A stretch of DNA of 64,000 nt from Brucella anthropi ATCC 49188 (GTDB taxonomy: Bacteria > Pseudomonadota > Alphaproteobacteria > Rhizobiales > Rhizobiaceae), in assembly GCF_000017405.1 (NCBI RefSeq), contig NC_009668.1, positions 1,266,001 to 1,330,000 on the forward strand. The letters are read 5' to 3'. The notes beneath the pieces were generated by a model, which was given only the letters and a program-made list of their open reading frames with translations, did no database searches and was not told the origin of the DNA. Below are positions 47,709-57,113 of the stretch, one piece after another; position 1 is the first letter of the stretch; each line of letters opens with the position of its first letter. The translations under genes and the position numbers were made by a program.

Positions 47709-49253
47709 TCAGGTTACGGCGCCGACCTGCCAAGGCACGAATTCGTTGTCGCCATAGTCGTAGACTTCGCTCAACGTCTTCTCGCCGGATGCGACCGCGA
47801 TGATATGTTCGAAGATGCGGATGCCGGACTGTTCGATGGTCTCGTCGCCGGTGACGATACCGCCGCAATTGATGTCCATGTCTTCCTTCATGTGCTCGTA
47901 CATTTCGGAATTCGTGGCGATCTTGATGCAAGGCGAAGGTTTGAAGCCGGAAACCGAACCACGGCCAGTGGTGAAGCAGATCACGTTGCAGCCACCGGCC
48001 ACCTGTCCAGTCACCGCGACGGGATCGTAACCCGGCGTATCCATGAAAGTGAAACCCTGTTCCGTGACGGTTTCGGCAAACTCATAGACGGCCTTGAGCG
48101 GCATGGAACCACCCTTGGCAACTGCACCGAGCGACTTTTCCAGAATGGTGGTCAGCCCGCCGAGCTTGTTGCCATGCGATGGGTTGTTGTTGAGCTCGTC
48201 GCCATTGCGCGCCGTGTAATCACGCCACCAGTCGATGCGCTGCAACAGCTTCTCCGCCACCGCAGGCGTTACTGCGCGACGGGTCAAAAGATGTTCGGCA
48301 CCATAGATTTCCGGCGTTTCCGAAAGAACGGTCGTGCCGCCATTGCGCACAATAAGGTCCGAGGCATAGCCCAATGCCGGATTGGCCGAAATGCCGGAAT
48401 AGCCATCCGAGCCGCCGCATTCCAGCGCTACTTTCAACTTCGACAGAGGCTGTTTGGTGCGCACCGCCGAATTGACCAGCGGCAGCATTTCCTTGATCTC
48501 GGCAATCGCATGATCGATGGTCTTGCGCGTGCCGCCATGCTGCTGGATCGTCATGGTGCGCAGGCGCGAGCCTTCTTCCATGCGGTAATGTTCGAGGATC
48601 GGCGCGATCTGGTTGGTTTCGCAGCCAAGGCCGATCAGCAGGATGCCGCCGAAATTCGGGTGCTTGGCATAACCCTGAATAGTGCGCGTCAACAGGCGAT
48701 AGCCTTCCGACTTGGTGTTGAGCGCACAGCCGCTGCCATGTGTCAGCGCCACGACGCCATCGACATTGTCGAAACCATCGAGACCGTCCATGCGGTTGAA
48801 ATAATCGGCGATGTAACGCGACACCGTGGCCGAGCAATTGACCGACGAAATCACGCCGATGAAATTGCGCGTGCCGACACCGCCCGCGCCCCGGTCATAG
48901 CCCATGAAATGGCGGCGTTCTGCGTCCGGCAGCATGCCGCGTTCTTCAATATCGATGGAGAACTGATGCTCGTGTTCAGAGGGCAGCATGGCGAGGTTCT
49001 GCAAATGCACATGCTCGCCCTGAGCGATATCCTTCGTCGCAACGCCGATCACCTGACCATATTTCAGGACTTCCTTGCCTTCCGGAATATCACGAATGGC
49101 AACCTTATGCCCGCGACCGATCAGTTCGCTGGCCCTGATCCCGTCAAGGCCAATCGGATCACCGGCGCGAACCGAAATGCGCGCAACGGCAACATCATCC
49201 GACGGATGCAGCAGAATAACCGGCGCAACCGCTGTATCAACGGATTCATTCAT
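47709..49253 (-). CDS. UxaA-family dehydratase (altronate/galactarate dehydratase-like)
   Basis: The 514-residue protein has an N-terminal SAF domain (about 15-95) joined to the large UxaA/GarD domain (about 115-510), the single-chain arrangement of altronate dehydratase. Cysteines in the blocks GVISSVNCSATV, THGSGCALN and GLGCETNQI are candidate iron ligands. Altronate dehydratase makes 2-keto-3-deoxygluconate from altronate. With the UxaB-like reductase divergently encoded at 50204 it fits the galacturonate/altronate branch, though the exact sugar acid is not certain. Confidence 0.9.
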   Translation of the reverse strand: MNESVDTAVAPVILLHPSDDVAVARISVRAGDPIGLDGIRASELIGRGHKVAIRDIPEGKEVLKYGQVIGVATKDIAQGEHVHLQNLAMLPSEHEHQFSIDIEERGMLPDAERRHFMGYDRGAGGVGTRNFIGVISSVNCSATVSRYIADYFNRMDGLDGFDNVDGVVALTHGSGCALNTKSEGYRLLTRTIQGYAKHPNFGGILLIGLGCETNQIAPILEHYRMEEGSRLRTMTIQQHGGTRKTIDHAIAEIKEMLPLVNSAVRTKQPLSKLKVALECGGSDGYSGISANPALGYASDLIVRNGGTTVLSETPEIYGAEHLLTRRAVTPAVAEKLLQRIDWWRDYTARNGDELNNNPSHGNKLGGLTTILEKSLGAVAKGGSMPLKAVYEFAETVTEQGFTFMDTPGYDPVAVTGQVAGGCNVICFTTGRGSVSGFKPSPCIKIATNSEMYEHMKEDMDINCGGIVTGDETIEQSGIRIFEHIIAVASGEKTLSEVYDYGDNEFVPWQVGAVT

Positions 49254-49287
49254 TTGTCTGACCTCACTCCCAAATCGTCCCGGCTAA

Positions 49288-49995
49288 TTACTCGCTGGGT
49301 TCATTATCCATCCAACGCTGCTTGGACCGGTCCAGATGCGTTCGCATGGCTGCCTGCGCCTGAAGCGGATCCCTCGCTTCCAGCGCCGCATAGATGGCTT
49401 CGTGCTCGGCCAAAGCCAGAGCCCATGTATCGTTATCCTCGAAGCGCGTCCTGATATGCGACGTCAGCGGACTATGCCGCTCGTCAAAAAGGTCGCGCAC
49501 GATGCGCACCAGCACGGAATTGCCCGATTGCTCGGCAATGAGCAGATGAAACTGCCTGTCGAGCTCAATCGCCTTGCGCCCGGCATCGACATTCACCTTC
49601 ATTGCGTCAATCGTTGCGCGCAACTCGGCAAGCCTTTCAGGCGTCATGCGCGCACAAGCCGTGACGACCACGCTGCCTTCGACCATTTCGCGCGCCTGCA
49701 TGATTTCAAGCGGACTCTCGCCGATGGAAGCGCCATGTAAAAGCGAACGCTTTTCCGACTCTGCCGTGACATAGATGCCGGACCCCATGCGGATTTCGAC
49801 ATTACCGGCGATTTCGAGTGCAATAAGCGCCTCGCGCAGCGAAGGCCGCGACACGCCAAGTTGCTGCGCCAGCTCGCGTTCAGCCGGTAGCCTGCTGCCA
49901 GCAGGAAACTGGCCGTCCTGGATAAGGCTTCTCACCCGATCTGCGATCTGCTGATAAAGCCTGCGCGGTTCCGCAGTTGCCGTAAAATCGCTCAT
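49288..49995 (-). CDS. GntR-family regulator, FadR subfamily
   Basis: The 235-residue regulator has an N-terminal winged helix (LPAERELAQQLGVSRPSLREALIALE, about 38-63) and a C-terminal FCD helical domain (about 90-220) with likely metal-binding Asp and His. FadR-type regulators of uronate operons (UxuR, ExuR) respond to sugar acids. It is the first gene of the minus-strand operon and divergent from the UxaB-like gene, so it probably controls both through the 208-bp gap. No clear palindromic operator was found there. Confidence 0.92.
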   Translation of the reverse strand: MSDFTATAEPRRLYQQIADRVRSLIQDGQFPAGSRLPAERELAQQLGVSRPSLREALIALEIAGNVEIRMGSGIYVTAESEKRSLLHGASIGESPLEIMQAREMVEGSVVVTACARMTPERLAELRATIDAMKVNVDAGRKAIELDRQFHLLIAEQSGNSVLVRIVRDLFDERHSPLTSHIRTRFEDNDTWALALAEHEAIYAALEARDPLQAQAAMRTHLDRSKQRWMDNEPSE

Positions 49996-50203
49996 AGCGC
50001 TCCCAAATCCGCCTCTCCTCGAATTGGCCTTACCATATTTCCAACCGAACAGAAGCGCAATATGCTTAAAAACCCGGTTAATTGCGGCAAATCGCGCATT
50101 TCATCATGTGGAACCGAACCAATCGTTCGATAAAGAATCCTACTGGCTTGACCAATTTACCCTGCATCGCTTAGTTAAAACCACTGATTTATGGGAGAAG
50201 GTC

Positions 50204-51325
50204 ATGCACGAGAAGCCAGCGATCCTGCAGTTCGGCACCAGCCGTTTTCTGTTGGCTCATGTCGATTTCTTTGTTTCAGAGGCGCTTTCCAAGGGCAAAG
50301 CCATCGGGACAATTGCCGTCGTGCAGACGACTTCAAACCCGCAGAGCAGCCAGCGCATCGCGGCTTTGAACGAAAGCAACGGCTATCCTGTGATGATCCG
50401 TGGGCTTGTCGACGGCAAGCCATCCGAAACGGAACATCAGGCGAAGGGCGTTACCGCTGCCTATTCCGCACATCACGACTGGGCGGCGATTCTCGACCTC
50501 GGTGCCAGCGTCGATGTGATCCTCTCCAACACCGGCGACAAGGGCTACGAACTCGACAGAAGCGATGACAGCTCGCTTCTTGCGAACCCGGATGCCTTGC
50601 CGAAGAGTTTTCCAGCCAAACTTCTGGTGCTCCTACATCACCGCTGGCAGCACAATCCCGATGCGCCATTGTCGCTGTTTCCCTGCGAGCTGATCTCGCG
50701 CAATGGCGACAGGTTGCGCTCGATCCTCATCGATCTTGCCCATGACTGGAAACTGCCGGACGGTTTCGTGCAATGGCTCGAAACCCGATGCATTTTTGCC
50801 AACAGCCTTGTCGACCGCATCGTTTCCGAACCCATCGAGCCAATCGGCGCCATCGCCGAGCCCTATGCGCTCTGGGCAATCGAGAAGGCCGATGGCCTGA
50901 CGCTTCCTTGCGAACACGAAGATATCGTCGTCACCGACGATCTTGCGCGCTATGAGCATTTGAAACTCTACTTGCTCAACCTTGGCCACACATTCATCGC
51001 GGAACAATGGCTCAAGGGCAGCCGTCCGAAAGACGAGATCGTACTGGAAGCCATGCAGGACGAAACGATCCGGAATGAACTGGAAGCGGTATGGCGCGAG
51101 GAAGTCCTGCCGGTATTTGCTGCGGACGGCCTTGGCGAACAGGCCGAAGCTTACGTGGCTTCGGTGCGGGAGCGGTTTCTCAACCCTTTCCTCAAGCATC
51201 GCATCGCAGACATTGCTTCCAACCATGACGAAAAAAAGCGGCGTCGCTTCGCTCCGGTCATCGCCCTTGCGTCGGAACTCGGCCTCAATCTCGCACAGAG
51301 CCGTTTGAAGGCAGCTGTCGGCTAA
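50204..51325 (+). CDS. Mannitol dehydrogenase-family reductase (tagaturonate reductase/UxaB-like)
   Basis: The 373-residue protein of the polyol-specific long-chain dehydrogenase family has an N-terminal LQFGTSRFLLAHVDFF cofactor region and the family motif K-x4-N-x2-H in KLYLLNLGH, which supplies the catalytic lysine. UxaB reduces tagaturonate to altronate. The start is taken at ATG 50204 (MHEKPAIL) with GGGAGAAGG upstream; the frame is open back to 50024 but that part is not family-like. Its 3' end overlaps the convergent response-regulator gene by 41 bp. Confidence 0.85.
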   Translation: MHEKPAILQFGTSRFLLAHVDFFVSEALSKGKAIGTIAVVQTTSNPQSSQRIAALNESNGYPVMIRGLVDGKPSETEHQAKGVTAAYSAHHDWAAILDLGASVDVILSNTGDKGYELDRSDDSSLLANPDALPKSFPAKLLVLLHHRWQHNPDAPLSLFPCELISRNGDRLRSILIDLAHDWKLPDGFVQWLETRCIFANSLVDRIVSEPIEPIGAIAEPYALWAIEKADGLTLPCEHEDIVVTDDLARYEHLKLYLLNLGHTFIAEQWLKGSRPKDEIVLEAMQDETIRNELEAVWREEVLPVFAADGLGEQAEAYVASVRERFLNPFLKHRIADIASNHDEKKRRRFAPVIALASELGLNLAQSRLKAAVG

Positions 51326-52031
51326 GCCATTCGTTCAGTTCGATTTCTGCGCGTTCCAGCGCACTGTAATTCAGTAGTTTGCGCAAAAGCGCTACCGTCA
51401 CGGCACGAGCCCGGAGGTTGAAACGCCCTTCCTCCGGCTCACCTTTTTCCTGATAAACGCCAAGTTTTTCATAGAGTTGCTGCAATCTGTTCTGAACGCT
51501 TCTCAGCGACAGATTGCGGCGGCGCGCAATAACGCGATCCGTAAGCCCCAGCGCGATATCGACCAGAATTTCATACTCACTTTCGCTGAAACCGCTGGCA
51601 TGACCGAGGCTCTTTTGCTGCAGGCCGCGCACCTCGCGGTCGATGACGCATTGTGCTTCGACAAAGATACTGCGCAATGCCAGCCGCAGCTTATCGTCGG
51701 ACGCCGATTTCAGCACATAGCCATAAGCCGCCCCTTCCGGCACGATGCGCGACACACCGCGCACATAGGCTTCGTCGGCATAGTTCGACCAGAACAGGAT
51801 GCGCGTTTCAGGATTCTCCTTCCAGATGGTGCGGGCGGCCTCAATACCATTGCGCCCGCTCATCTGCAGGTCCATGACAATATGGGCTGCGCGGTGCTGA
51901 CGGGCCAGCTTCTCACCTGCCGAGCCGTTGTCGGCTTCCAGCACATCGCTACATTCAGGCAATGCCGCAAGCACAGCCTCGCCAAGATAGGCGCGATGCA
52001 ATGGATCATCTTCCACGATCAGAACATGCAT
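51285..52031 (-). CDS. LuxR/NarL-type response regulator
   Basis: The 248-residue response regulator has a receiver domain at about 1-120, with the acidic pair Asp8/Asp9, phosphoacceptor Asp54 in VMDLQMSGRNG and the conserved Lys in YVLKSAS. A LuxR-type helix-turn-helix at about 148-200 (SESEYEILVDIALGLTDRVIARRRNLS) departs from the usual LTxRE consensus. It is encoded directly after the histidine kinase. It probably binds the inverted repeat at 53350-53388 to control the divergent sugar importer. Confidence 0.9.
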   Translation of the reverse strand: MHVLIVEDDPLHRAYLGEAVLAALPECSDVLEADNGSAGEKLARQHRAAHIVMDLQMSGRNGIEAARTIWKENPETRILFWSNYADEAYVRGVSRIVPEGAAYGYVLKSASDDKLRLALRSIFVEAQCVIDREVRGLQQKSLGHASGFSESEYEILVDIALGLTDRVIARRRNLSLRSVQNRLQQLYEKLGVYQEKGEPEEGRFNLRARAVTVALLRKLLNYSALERAEIELNEWLSRQLPSNGSVRD

Positions 52032-52032
52032 T

Positions 52033-53283
52033 TTACCCTCCCGTCTCCCGGCACATTTCCACAGGCAGATGGATCGTCACGCTGGTGCCACCGCCTTCCC
52101 CATTTTTCCTGATAGCAAAACTTGCAGAAATCAACCGCGCGCGCGTGCGCATATTGTCGATCCCATGTCCGACGCCATGCCCGTCACTAGAACGTTGCAC
52201 CTGGCGATCCATGCCGATACCATTGTCAGCGACTTCGACGTGCAGGCGACCGCCCTTGTCGCGAAACGTAACCCGCAACCGGCTGGCATGAGCATGGCGG
52301 ATCGTATTGTTGATCGCTTCCTGCACGATGCGGAACAGCGAAGTCGCAACTGTTTCCTCCAGCCGATCGGCCATGCCGTCGCTGCGGTCGTCCAGCGTCC
52401 ACTCGATGGACGATCCACTGTCGCGCACCGAACGGTCAAGATGGTTTTCCGTCGCTTGCACAAAACCGAACAGCTGAAGAATTGAAGGCTTAGCTTCTTC
52501 AATGATTTGCCTGAGATCGTGCATGCAATGCTGCAGCCCGCGAAACAGCGGTTCAAGCTGCTCGCCCGAGAGGTCCGGTGCATGGGTAAGCCGCTCCACG
52601 TGACGCGCAAGGCGTGTCAGGTCGGCCAGCGTCTGATCATGCAAATCCATACCGATGCGATGGCGCTCTGTCTCCAGCGCTTCGGTCAGCTTCAACGCGC
52701 CGAAACGCAAGCCTTCCTCGCGAGCGCGCGCTTCCGTTTCCACGATAGCGGAACGCTTGGCCTGTTCCGCCGCGCGGATCGCAAAAAAATATGGTGCAAG
52801 CAGATCGGCAATCGACTGGGCGTTTTCCACGTCCCGCATGGTGTAGCAGGCGGGCGCGAGACTGGAGCAGCTGAGCGCACCGATAATATCGCCCTGCGCC
52901 TTCAAGGGCACATGCAGGCGGCCTTTCAGATCATGCTCGATGATCGGACTGGAAAAGGAACCATCAAAGTGAAAACGCTGATCGGTGCGCGCATCGTCGG
53001 TCAGTAGATGATCGACTTCGCCGGAGAGCACCGTTCGAATGGGACTGCCCGACAACAGGGCGGGAGGATTACGACTCCAGGCCGTCGATATGCCGCTCTC
53101 ATAGGCGATGTGGAACTTGCCATCGACCATCTTGATGCAAACGTCCAGATGATCATAGGGCACGATATGCGTGATTTCCGCCGCCACCGCCTGAATAATG
53201 GAATCGAAGTCGAGCTGTCCCGCCAGCAATCTGGAAATATTCAGATAGTGGTCGAGCAACCTCTGGGGCACGAGTTCGGCCAA
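52033..53283 (-). CDS. Soluble GAF-domain sensor histidine kinase (HisKA_3 type)
   Basis: The 416-residue kinase has an N-terminal GAF-like sensor domain (about 15-165) and a HisKA_3 dimerisation domain with the phospho-accepting histidine (about His215) in DLHDQTLADL. The ATPase domain carries EAINNTIRHAHA and DNGIG. No membrane segment is seen, so it senses something in the cytoplasm. TTG 53283 is the likely start, since GGAGGAG lies six bases before it; an upstream TTG at 53304 would place that site inside the gene. It ends one base before the response-regulator gene. Confidence 0.9.
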   Translation of the reverse strand: MAELVPQRLLDHYLNISRLLAGQLDFDSIIQAVAAEITHIVPYDHLDVCIKMVDGKFHIAYESGISTAWSRNPPALLSGSPIRTVLSGEVDHLLTDDARTDQRFHFDGSFSSPIIEHDLKGRLHVPLKAQGDIIGALSCSSLAPACYTMRDVENAQSIADLLAPYFFAIRAAEQAKRSAIVETEARAREEGLRFGALKLTEALETERHRIGMDLHDQTLADLTRLARHVERLTHAPDLSGEQLEPLFRGLQHCMHDLRQIIEEAKPSILQLFGFVQATENHLDRSVRDSGSSIEWTLDDRSDGMADRLEETVATSLFRIVQEAINNTIRHAHASRLRVTFRDKGGRLHVEVADNGIGMDRQVQRSSDGHGVGHGIDNMRTRARLISASFAIRKNGEGGGTSVTIHLPVEMCRETGG

Positions 53284-53349
53284 GCGTTTCTCCTCCAAAC
53301 GCAAATTGCTCCTGAAGCACTATAATACGCCGTCACATCCTCGGCGCGT

Positions 53350-53388
53350 CTTGCGGGTTCCCGCAATTTTGCTGCGGGAACCCGCAAG
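53350..53388. promoter_or_regulatory. Perfect 16-bp inverted repeat in the divergent kinase/importer promoter
   Basis: CTTGCGGGTTCCCGCA (53350-53365) and TGCGGGAACCCGCAAG (53373-53388) are exact reverse complements separated by 7 bp. Each arm also contains the smaller palindrome GCGGGTTCCCGC. The 11-mer CCCGCAAGACA, which includes the right arm's end (53381-53391), recurs at 53455-53465. This is a strong candidate operator for the response regulator. A terminator is less likely since neither side has a T run. Confidence 0.75.
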
Positions 53389-53600
53389 ACAGTTGCTTCA
53401 TTCGGCCTTCACAGAAGGCTTGTCTTCTTTCATCCTCGCTTCACCAGAAAATTGCCCGCAAGACAAGAGCGTAAAATCGCGTCAGGTGCAGACTGGTGCC
53501 GTTGAGGAGCGGCGGTGCGGGAGGCTCGCATCATAATCAATTCAGACGATCCGAAGTGCCGGGGCGCTGCGGGTCGTACACTGGCAACCGGGAGGAAAGA

Positions 53601-54617
53601 ATGAAACTCGCAAGAATCCTTTTCGCATCCGCAGCACTGGCAGGCGTTCTCGCCGCTGGCAGCGCGATGGCTGACACATCGTCGAAGAAGATTGCATTCT
53701 CCAACAATTATGCTGGCAACTCATGGCGCCAGGCCATGCTGCAAAGCTGGGACAAGATCACCAAGGAAGCCGTGAAGGCCGGTGTGGTCGCTGCGGCTGA
53801 CCCGTTCACGACGGCTGAAAATCAGGCCACAGAGCAGGCCGCACAGATCCAGAACATGATCCTGCAAGGCTATGATGCCATCGTCATCAATGCCGCTTCG
53901 CCAACCGCTTTGAACGGTGCAATCAAGGAAGCCTGCGATGCGGGCATCACGGTCGTTTCCTTTGACGGCACCGTCACGGAGCCTTGCGCATGGCGCATCG
54001 CGGTCGATTTCAAGGCAATGGGCGAAGGCCAGATCGATTATCTCGCAAAGCGCTTCCCCGATGGCGGCAACCTGCTTGAAATTCGCGGTCTTGCCGGTGT
54101 TTCGGTCGATGACAATATCCATGCTGGCATCGAAGAAGGCGTGAAGAAGCATCCGAAATTCAAGATCGTCGGCTCCGTCAATGGCGACTGGGCGGCGGAC
54201 GTGGCACAGCGTGCCGTCGCTGGCATCCTCCCAAGCCTGCCGAAAATCGACGCAGTCGTGACGCAGGGCGGCGACGGTTATGGTGCTGCGCAGGCCTTCG
54301 CCGCCGCCAAGCGCGAAACGCCGATCATCATCATGGGCAACCGTGAAGACGAACTGCAGTGGTGGAAGCAACAGAAGGACGCCAATGGCTACGAAACCAT
54401 GTCGGTTTCGATTGCACCCGGCGTTTCAACGCTTGCTTTCTGGGTTGCCCAGCAGATTCTCGACGGCAAGGACGTGAAGAAGGACCTCGTGGTTCCGTTC
54501 CTCAGCGTCAGCCAGGAATCGCTCGACAAGGATCTGGCCAACACCCAGAAGGGTGGCGTCGCCAATGTCGAATATTCGCTGGAAGACGCGCAGAAGGTCA
54601 TCGACGCGGCCAAGTAA
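53601..54617 (+). CDS. Ribose-type ABC transporter substrate-binding protein
   Basis: The 338-residue periplasmic protein of the PBP1/ribose-binding family has a signal peptide (ILFASAALAGVLAAGSAMA, cleavage near residue 24). The first lobe begins KKIAFSNNYAGNSWRQAML, and the family block VTQGGDGYGAAQAFAAA is present. An AGGAAAGA site precedes the ATG. It heads an operon with a double ATPase, two permeases and an SMP-30 lactonase and faces a two-component system. Ligand is probably a sugar or sugar lactone. Confidence 0.93.
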   Translation: MKLARILFASAALAGVLAAGSAMADTSSKKIAFSNNYAGNSWRQAMLQSWDKITKEAVKAGVVAAADPFTTAENQATEQAAQIQNMILQGYDAIVINAASPTALNGAIKEACDAGITVVSFDGTVTEPCAWRIAVDFKAMGEGQIDYLAKRFPDGGNLLEIRGLAGVSVDDNIHAGIEEGVKKHPKFKIVGSVNGDWAADVAQRAVAGILPSLPKIDAVVTQGGDGYGAAQAFAAAKRETPIIIMGNREDELQWWKQQKDANGYETMSVSIAPGVSTLAFWVAQQILDGKDVKKDLVVPFLSVSQESLDKDLANTQKGGVANVEYSLEDAQKVIDAAK

Positions 54618-54644
54618 GCCGGGCCTCACATAATCGAGCGATTG

Positions 54645-54670
54645 GGGCGGGTTTCGTTCCCGCCCTTTTC
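54645..54670 (+). terminator. Intra-operon terminator after the ribose-type binding-protein gene
   Basis: GGGCGGG (54645-54651) pairs with CCCGCCC (54659-54665), followed by a short T run. Position between binding protein and ATPase suggests partial termination. Confidence 0.82.
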
Positions 54671-54711
54671 CATCGTCTATTCTTCAGCATTTCCAGCAAT
54701 CAGTTGAGCGT

Positions 54712-56172
54712 ATGACAGAAACAGCAGAGAAACGGGAGGTCGTCGCCGCGCGCAATATTCGCGTGCAGTTCGGTGCGGTGAAAGCACTGGATGGCGCTGA
54801 GCTCGTGATCCGCGAAGGTGAATGCGTCGGGCTGGTCGGCCACAATGGCGCGGGCAAATCCACCATCGTCAATGTCATCAATGGCGGGTTGTCGCCACAT
54901 GAAGGCAGCGTTTCCTATCATGAGGAAGCAGGACACGGCGTAGCGATGGCGCGCAAGCACGGCGTGCGCTGCGTCTTTCAGGAATTGTCGCTGTTTCCGA
55001 ACCTGACCATTGCCGAAAATGTCCGCATCATGCAGCGCGATCTGACCGGCGCTGGCTGGCGCGGCAAGGCCGTCGAACTGATTTCCAAAAAGCTCGACGA
55101 GATTTTCCCCGGTCACAAGATCGACAGCGGCGCCACCATCGACGAGCTTTCCATCGCCGAGCGGCAGATGGTCGAAATCGCCATCAACTTTACCGCGCCC
55201 GGCACTGCGCCAAAACTGGTTATTCTCGATGAGCCGACCTCTTCGCTTGATGCAGGCATTGCCGCGCAGCTCATGGCCTATGTGCGCCGTTTTGTCAGCA
55301 CCGGCGGCGCCGTTATCCTGATTTCGCATATGTTGGGTGAAATCCTCTCAACCTCCGACCGCATCGTGGTGATGAAGGACGGAAAGGTGGTCGCCAACCG
55401 CGCTGCGGGCGATTTCACCAATCGCAGCCTCGTCGAAGCCATGGGCAGCGTCGAGCGCGAAAAGGCTGCGCGCCGCGTTGCAAAGACCGACACGAGCGGC
55501 ACGCCCGTTCTGTCCTTTGCCAAGCGCGCCAGCGACATCAAGCCGTTTGAGGCATTCAGGGGCGAAGTCATCGGCCTCGCCGGGCTGGCCGGACACGGAC
55601 AGACCAGGATGCTGCTCGATCTCTACTATGCGCGGCGACCGAACTGGGTTCCGGCACGCAATTGCGAAATCGCCTTCGTTGCTGGCGACCGCAGCCTCAA
55701 CGGCACCTTCCCGCTGTGGAGCATCCTGCACAATCTCACCATCGGCTCGCTGGACCGGCTGTCGTCGCTGAAACTCGTGGACCAGAAGCGGGAAGATGTC
55801 CTCGGCAGCGACTGGAAAGACCGTATCCAGATACGCACGCCGGATATGGGTAACCGCATCCTGTCACTGTCGGGTGGCAACCAGCAGAAAGTGCTTTTCG
55901 CCCGCGCACTGGCAACCAGCGCCAACACTATTTTGATGGACGATCCAATGCGTGGCGTCGATGTCGGCACCAAGCAGGAAGTCTATGAAATCCTGCGCCA
56001 TGAGGCTGACAACGGACGCACCTTCGTCTGGTACTCCACCGAAATGGACGAAATCGAACTTTGCGACCGTGTCTATGTTTTCCGCGACGGCGCTATCGTT
56101 GCGGAACTGACCGGCGAAGACATTACGGAAAAGAACGTGCTTGCAGCATCATTTGAGGGAGGTCACGAATAA
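54712..56172 (+). CDS. Sugar ABC transporter ATPase with two nucleotide-binding domains (RbsA/MglA-type)
   Basis: The 486-residue protein has two ATPase halves. The first has Walker A GHNGAGKST, signature LSIAERQMVEIA and Walker B LVILDEPTSSLD. The second has a degenerate Walker A (GLAGHGQTRML) but an intact signature, LSGGNQQKVLFARAL, and DDPMRGVDVGTK, as is usual in this family. The region between is shorter than normal. It overlaps the first permease by one base. Confidence 0.93.
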   Translation: MTETAEKREVVAARNIRVQFGAVKALDGAELVIREGECVGLVGHNGAGKSTIVNVINGGLSPHEGSVSYHEEAGHGVAMARKHGVRCVFQELSLFPNLTIAENVRIMQRDLTGAGWRGKAVELISKKLDEIFPGHKIDSGATIDELSIAERQMVEIAINFTAPGTAPKLVILDEPTSSLDAGIAAQLMAYVRRFVSTGGAVILISHMLGEILSTSDRIVVMKDGKVVANRAAGDFTNRSLVEAMGSVEREKAARRVAKTDTSGTPVLSFAKRASDIKPFEAFRGEVIGLAGLAGHGQTRMLLDLYYARRPNWVPARNCEIAFVAGDRSLNGTFPLWSILHNLTIGSLDRLSSLKLVDQKREDVLGSDWKDRIQIRTPDMGNRILSLSGGNQQKVLFARALATSANTILMDDPMRGVDVGTKQEVYEILRHEADNGRTFVWYSTEMDEIELCDRVYVFRDGAIVAELTGEDITEKNVLAASFEGGHE

Positions 56173-57113
56173 TGCGCCTTTCCTCTTCCTCCATCCGCCT
56201 GCTGACGCCGGTTTTCTCGCTGGTTCTGCTGCTTGCCGCCGTCTTCTACATGCAACCACGCGCCATGAGCTATACCGGGCTGAATCTGCTGTTCAATCTG
56301 GCCGTCCCCATTGCGCTAGCGACCATCGCCCAGATGCTCATCATGGCGGTCAACGACCTCGACCTCTCGATGGGCACCTTCGTGAGTTTCGTGGTCTGTG
56401 TTGCCGCAACCTATCTCAACACTGCGCCCATCATCGGAATGCTGATCCTTGCCGCAGCCATTGCAGCTTATGCGGCGCTTGGCGCGCTGATCCACCTGCG
56501 CAATCTGCCTTCCATCGTCGTCACGCTTGGCATGAGCTTCGTCTGGGGCGGGTTTGCCGTTCTGCTGCTGCCCTCGCCCGGCGGACAGGCGCCGGACTGG
56601 GCGCGCTGGATCATGACCGCCAAGCCGCCTTTCATGCCGATGGCCATTGTCGCCAGCATCCTGATCGCGGTCGTCACGCATTTCATCGTCATGCGTTCGA
56701 CCTTCGGCGTGCTGATGCGTGGCGCGGGCGGTAACAGCCGTTCCATAGAACGTGCGGGCTGGTCTGTGACCATGATCCGCGCCGGAACCTATGCACTGGC
56801 GGCCTTCTTCGCAGTGCTGGCCGGGATTGCACTCGTCGGTCTCACCACATCGGCCGATGCCAATATCGCGTTACGTTATACGCTTCTGTCTATCGCAGGC
56901 GTTATTCTCGGCGGTGGTGAATTCGTCGGCGGACGCGTATCGCCTATCGGAGCCGTCATCGGCGCACTGACGCTGACGCTTGCCGGATCGTTCCTCTCCT
57001 TCATGCGCATTTCGCCGGACTGGCAGATCGGTGCACAAGGCGGCATTCTCATCGTGGTGCTGGCATTGCGCCTCTTCCTCAATCGCCTCGAAAAGAGGGA
57101 GAAAAAGCAATGA
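56172..57113 (+). CDS. Sugar ABC transporter permease (RbsC-type), first copy
   Basis: The 313-residue membrane protein of the BPD_transp_2 family has about eight to ten hydrophobic segments and the block MAVNDLDLSMGTFVSFV, typical of RbsC-type permeases (ggIDLSvG region). It overlaps the second permease gene by four bases. The pair would form a heterodimeric channel. Confidence 0.92.
   Translation: MRLSSSSIRLLTPVFSLVLLLAAVFYMQPRAMSYTGLNLLFNLAVPIALATIAQMLIMAVNDLDLSMGTFVSFVVCVAATYLNTAPIIGMLILAAAIAAYAALGALIHLRNLPSIVVTLGMSFVWGGFAVLLLPSPGGQAPDWARWIMTAKPPFMPMAIVASILIAVVTHFIVMRSTFGVLMRGAGGNSRSIERAGWSVTMIRAGTYALAAFFAVLAGIALVGLTTSADANIALRYTLLSIAGVILGGGEFVGGRVSPIGAVIGALTLTLAGSFLSFMRISPDWQIGAQGGILIVVLALRLFLNRLEKREKKQ

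Noticed and set aside
49996..50203. GntR operator in the gap before the UxaB-like gene
   Set aside because: Only loose partial half-sites (such as TTGACCAATT) are visible, with no clear palindrome.
55920..55985. Apparent loss of Walker A in the second half of the RbsA-type ATPase (around 55585-55620)
   Set aside because: A degenerate second Walker A is normal in this transporter family, so it is not a defect.
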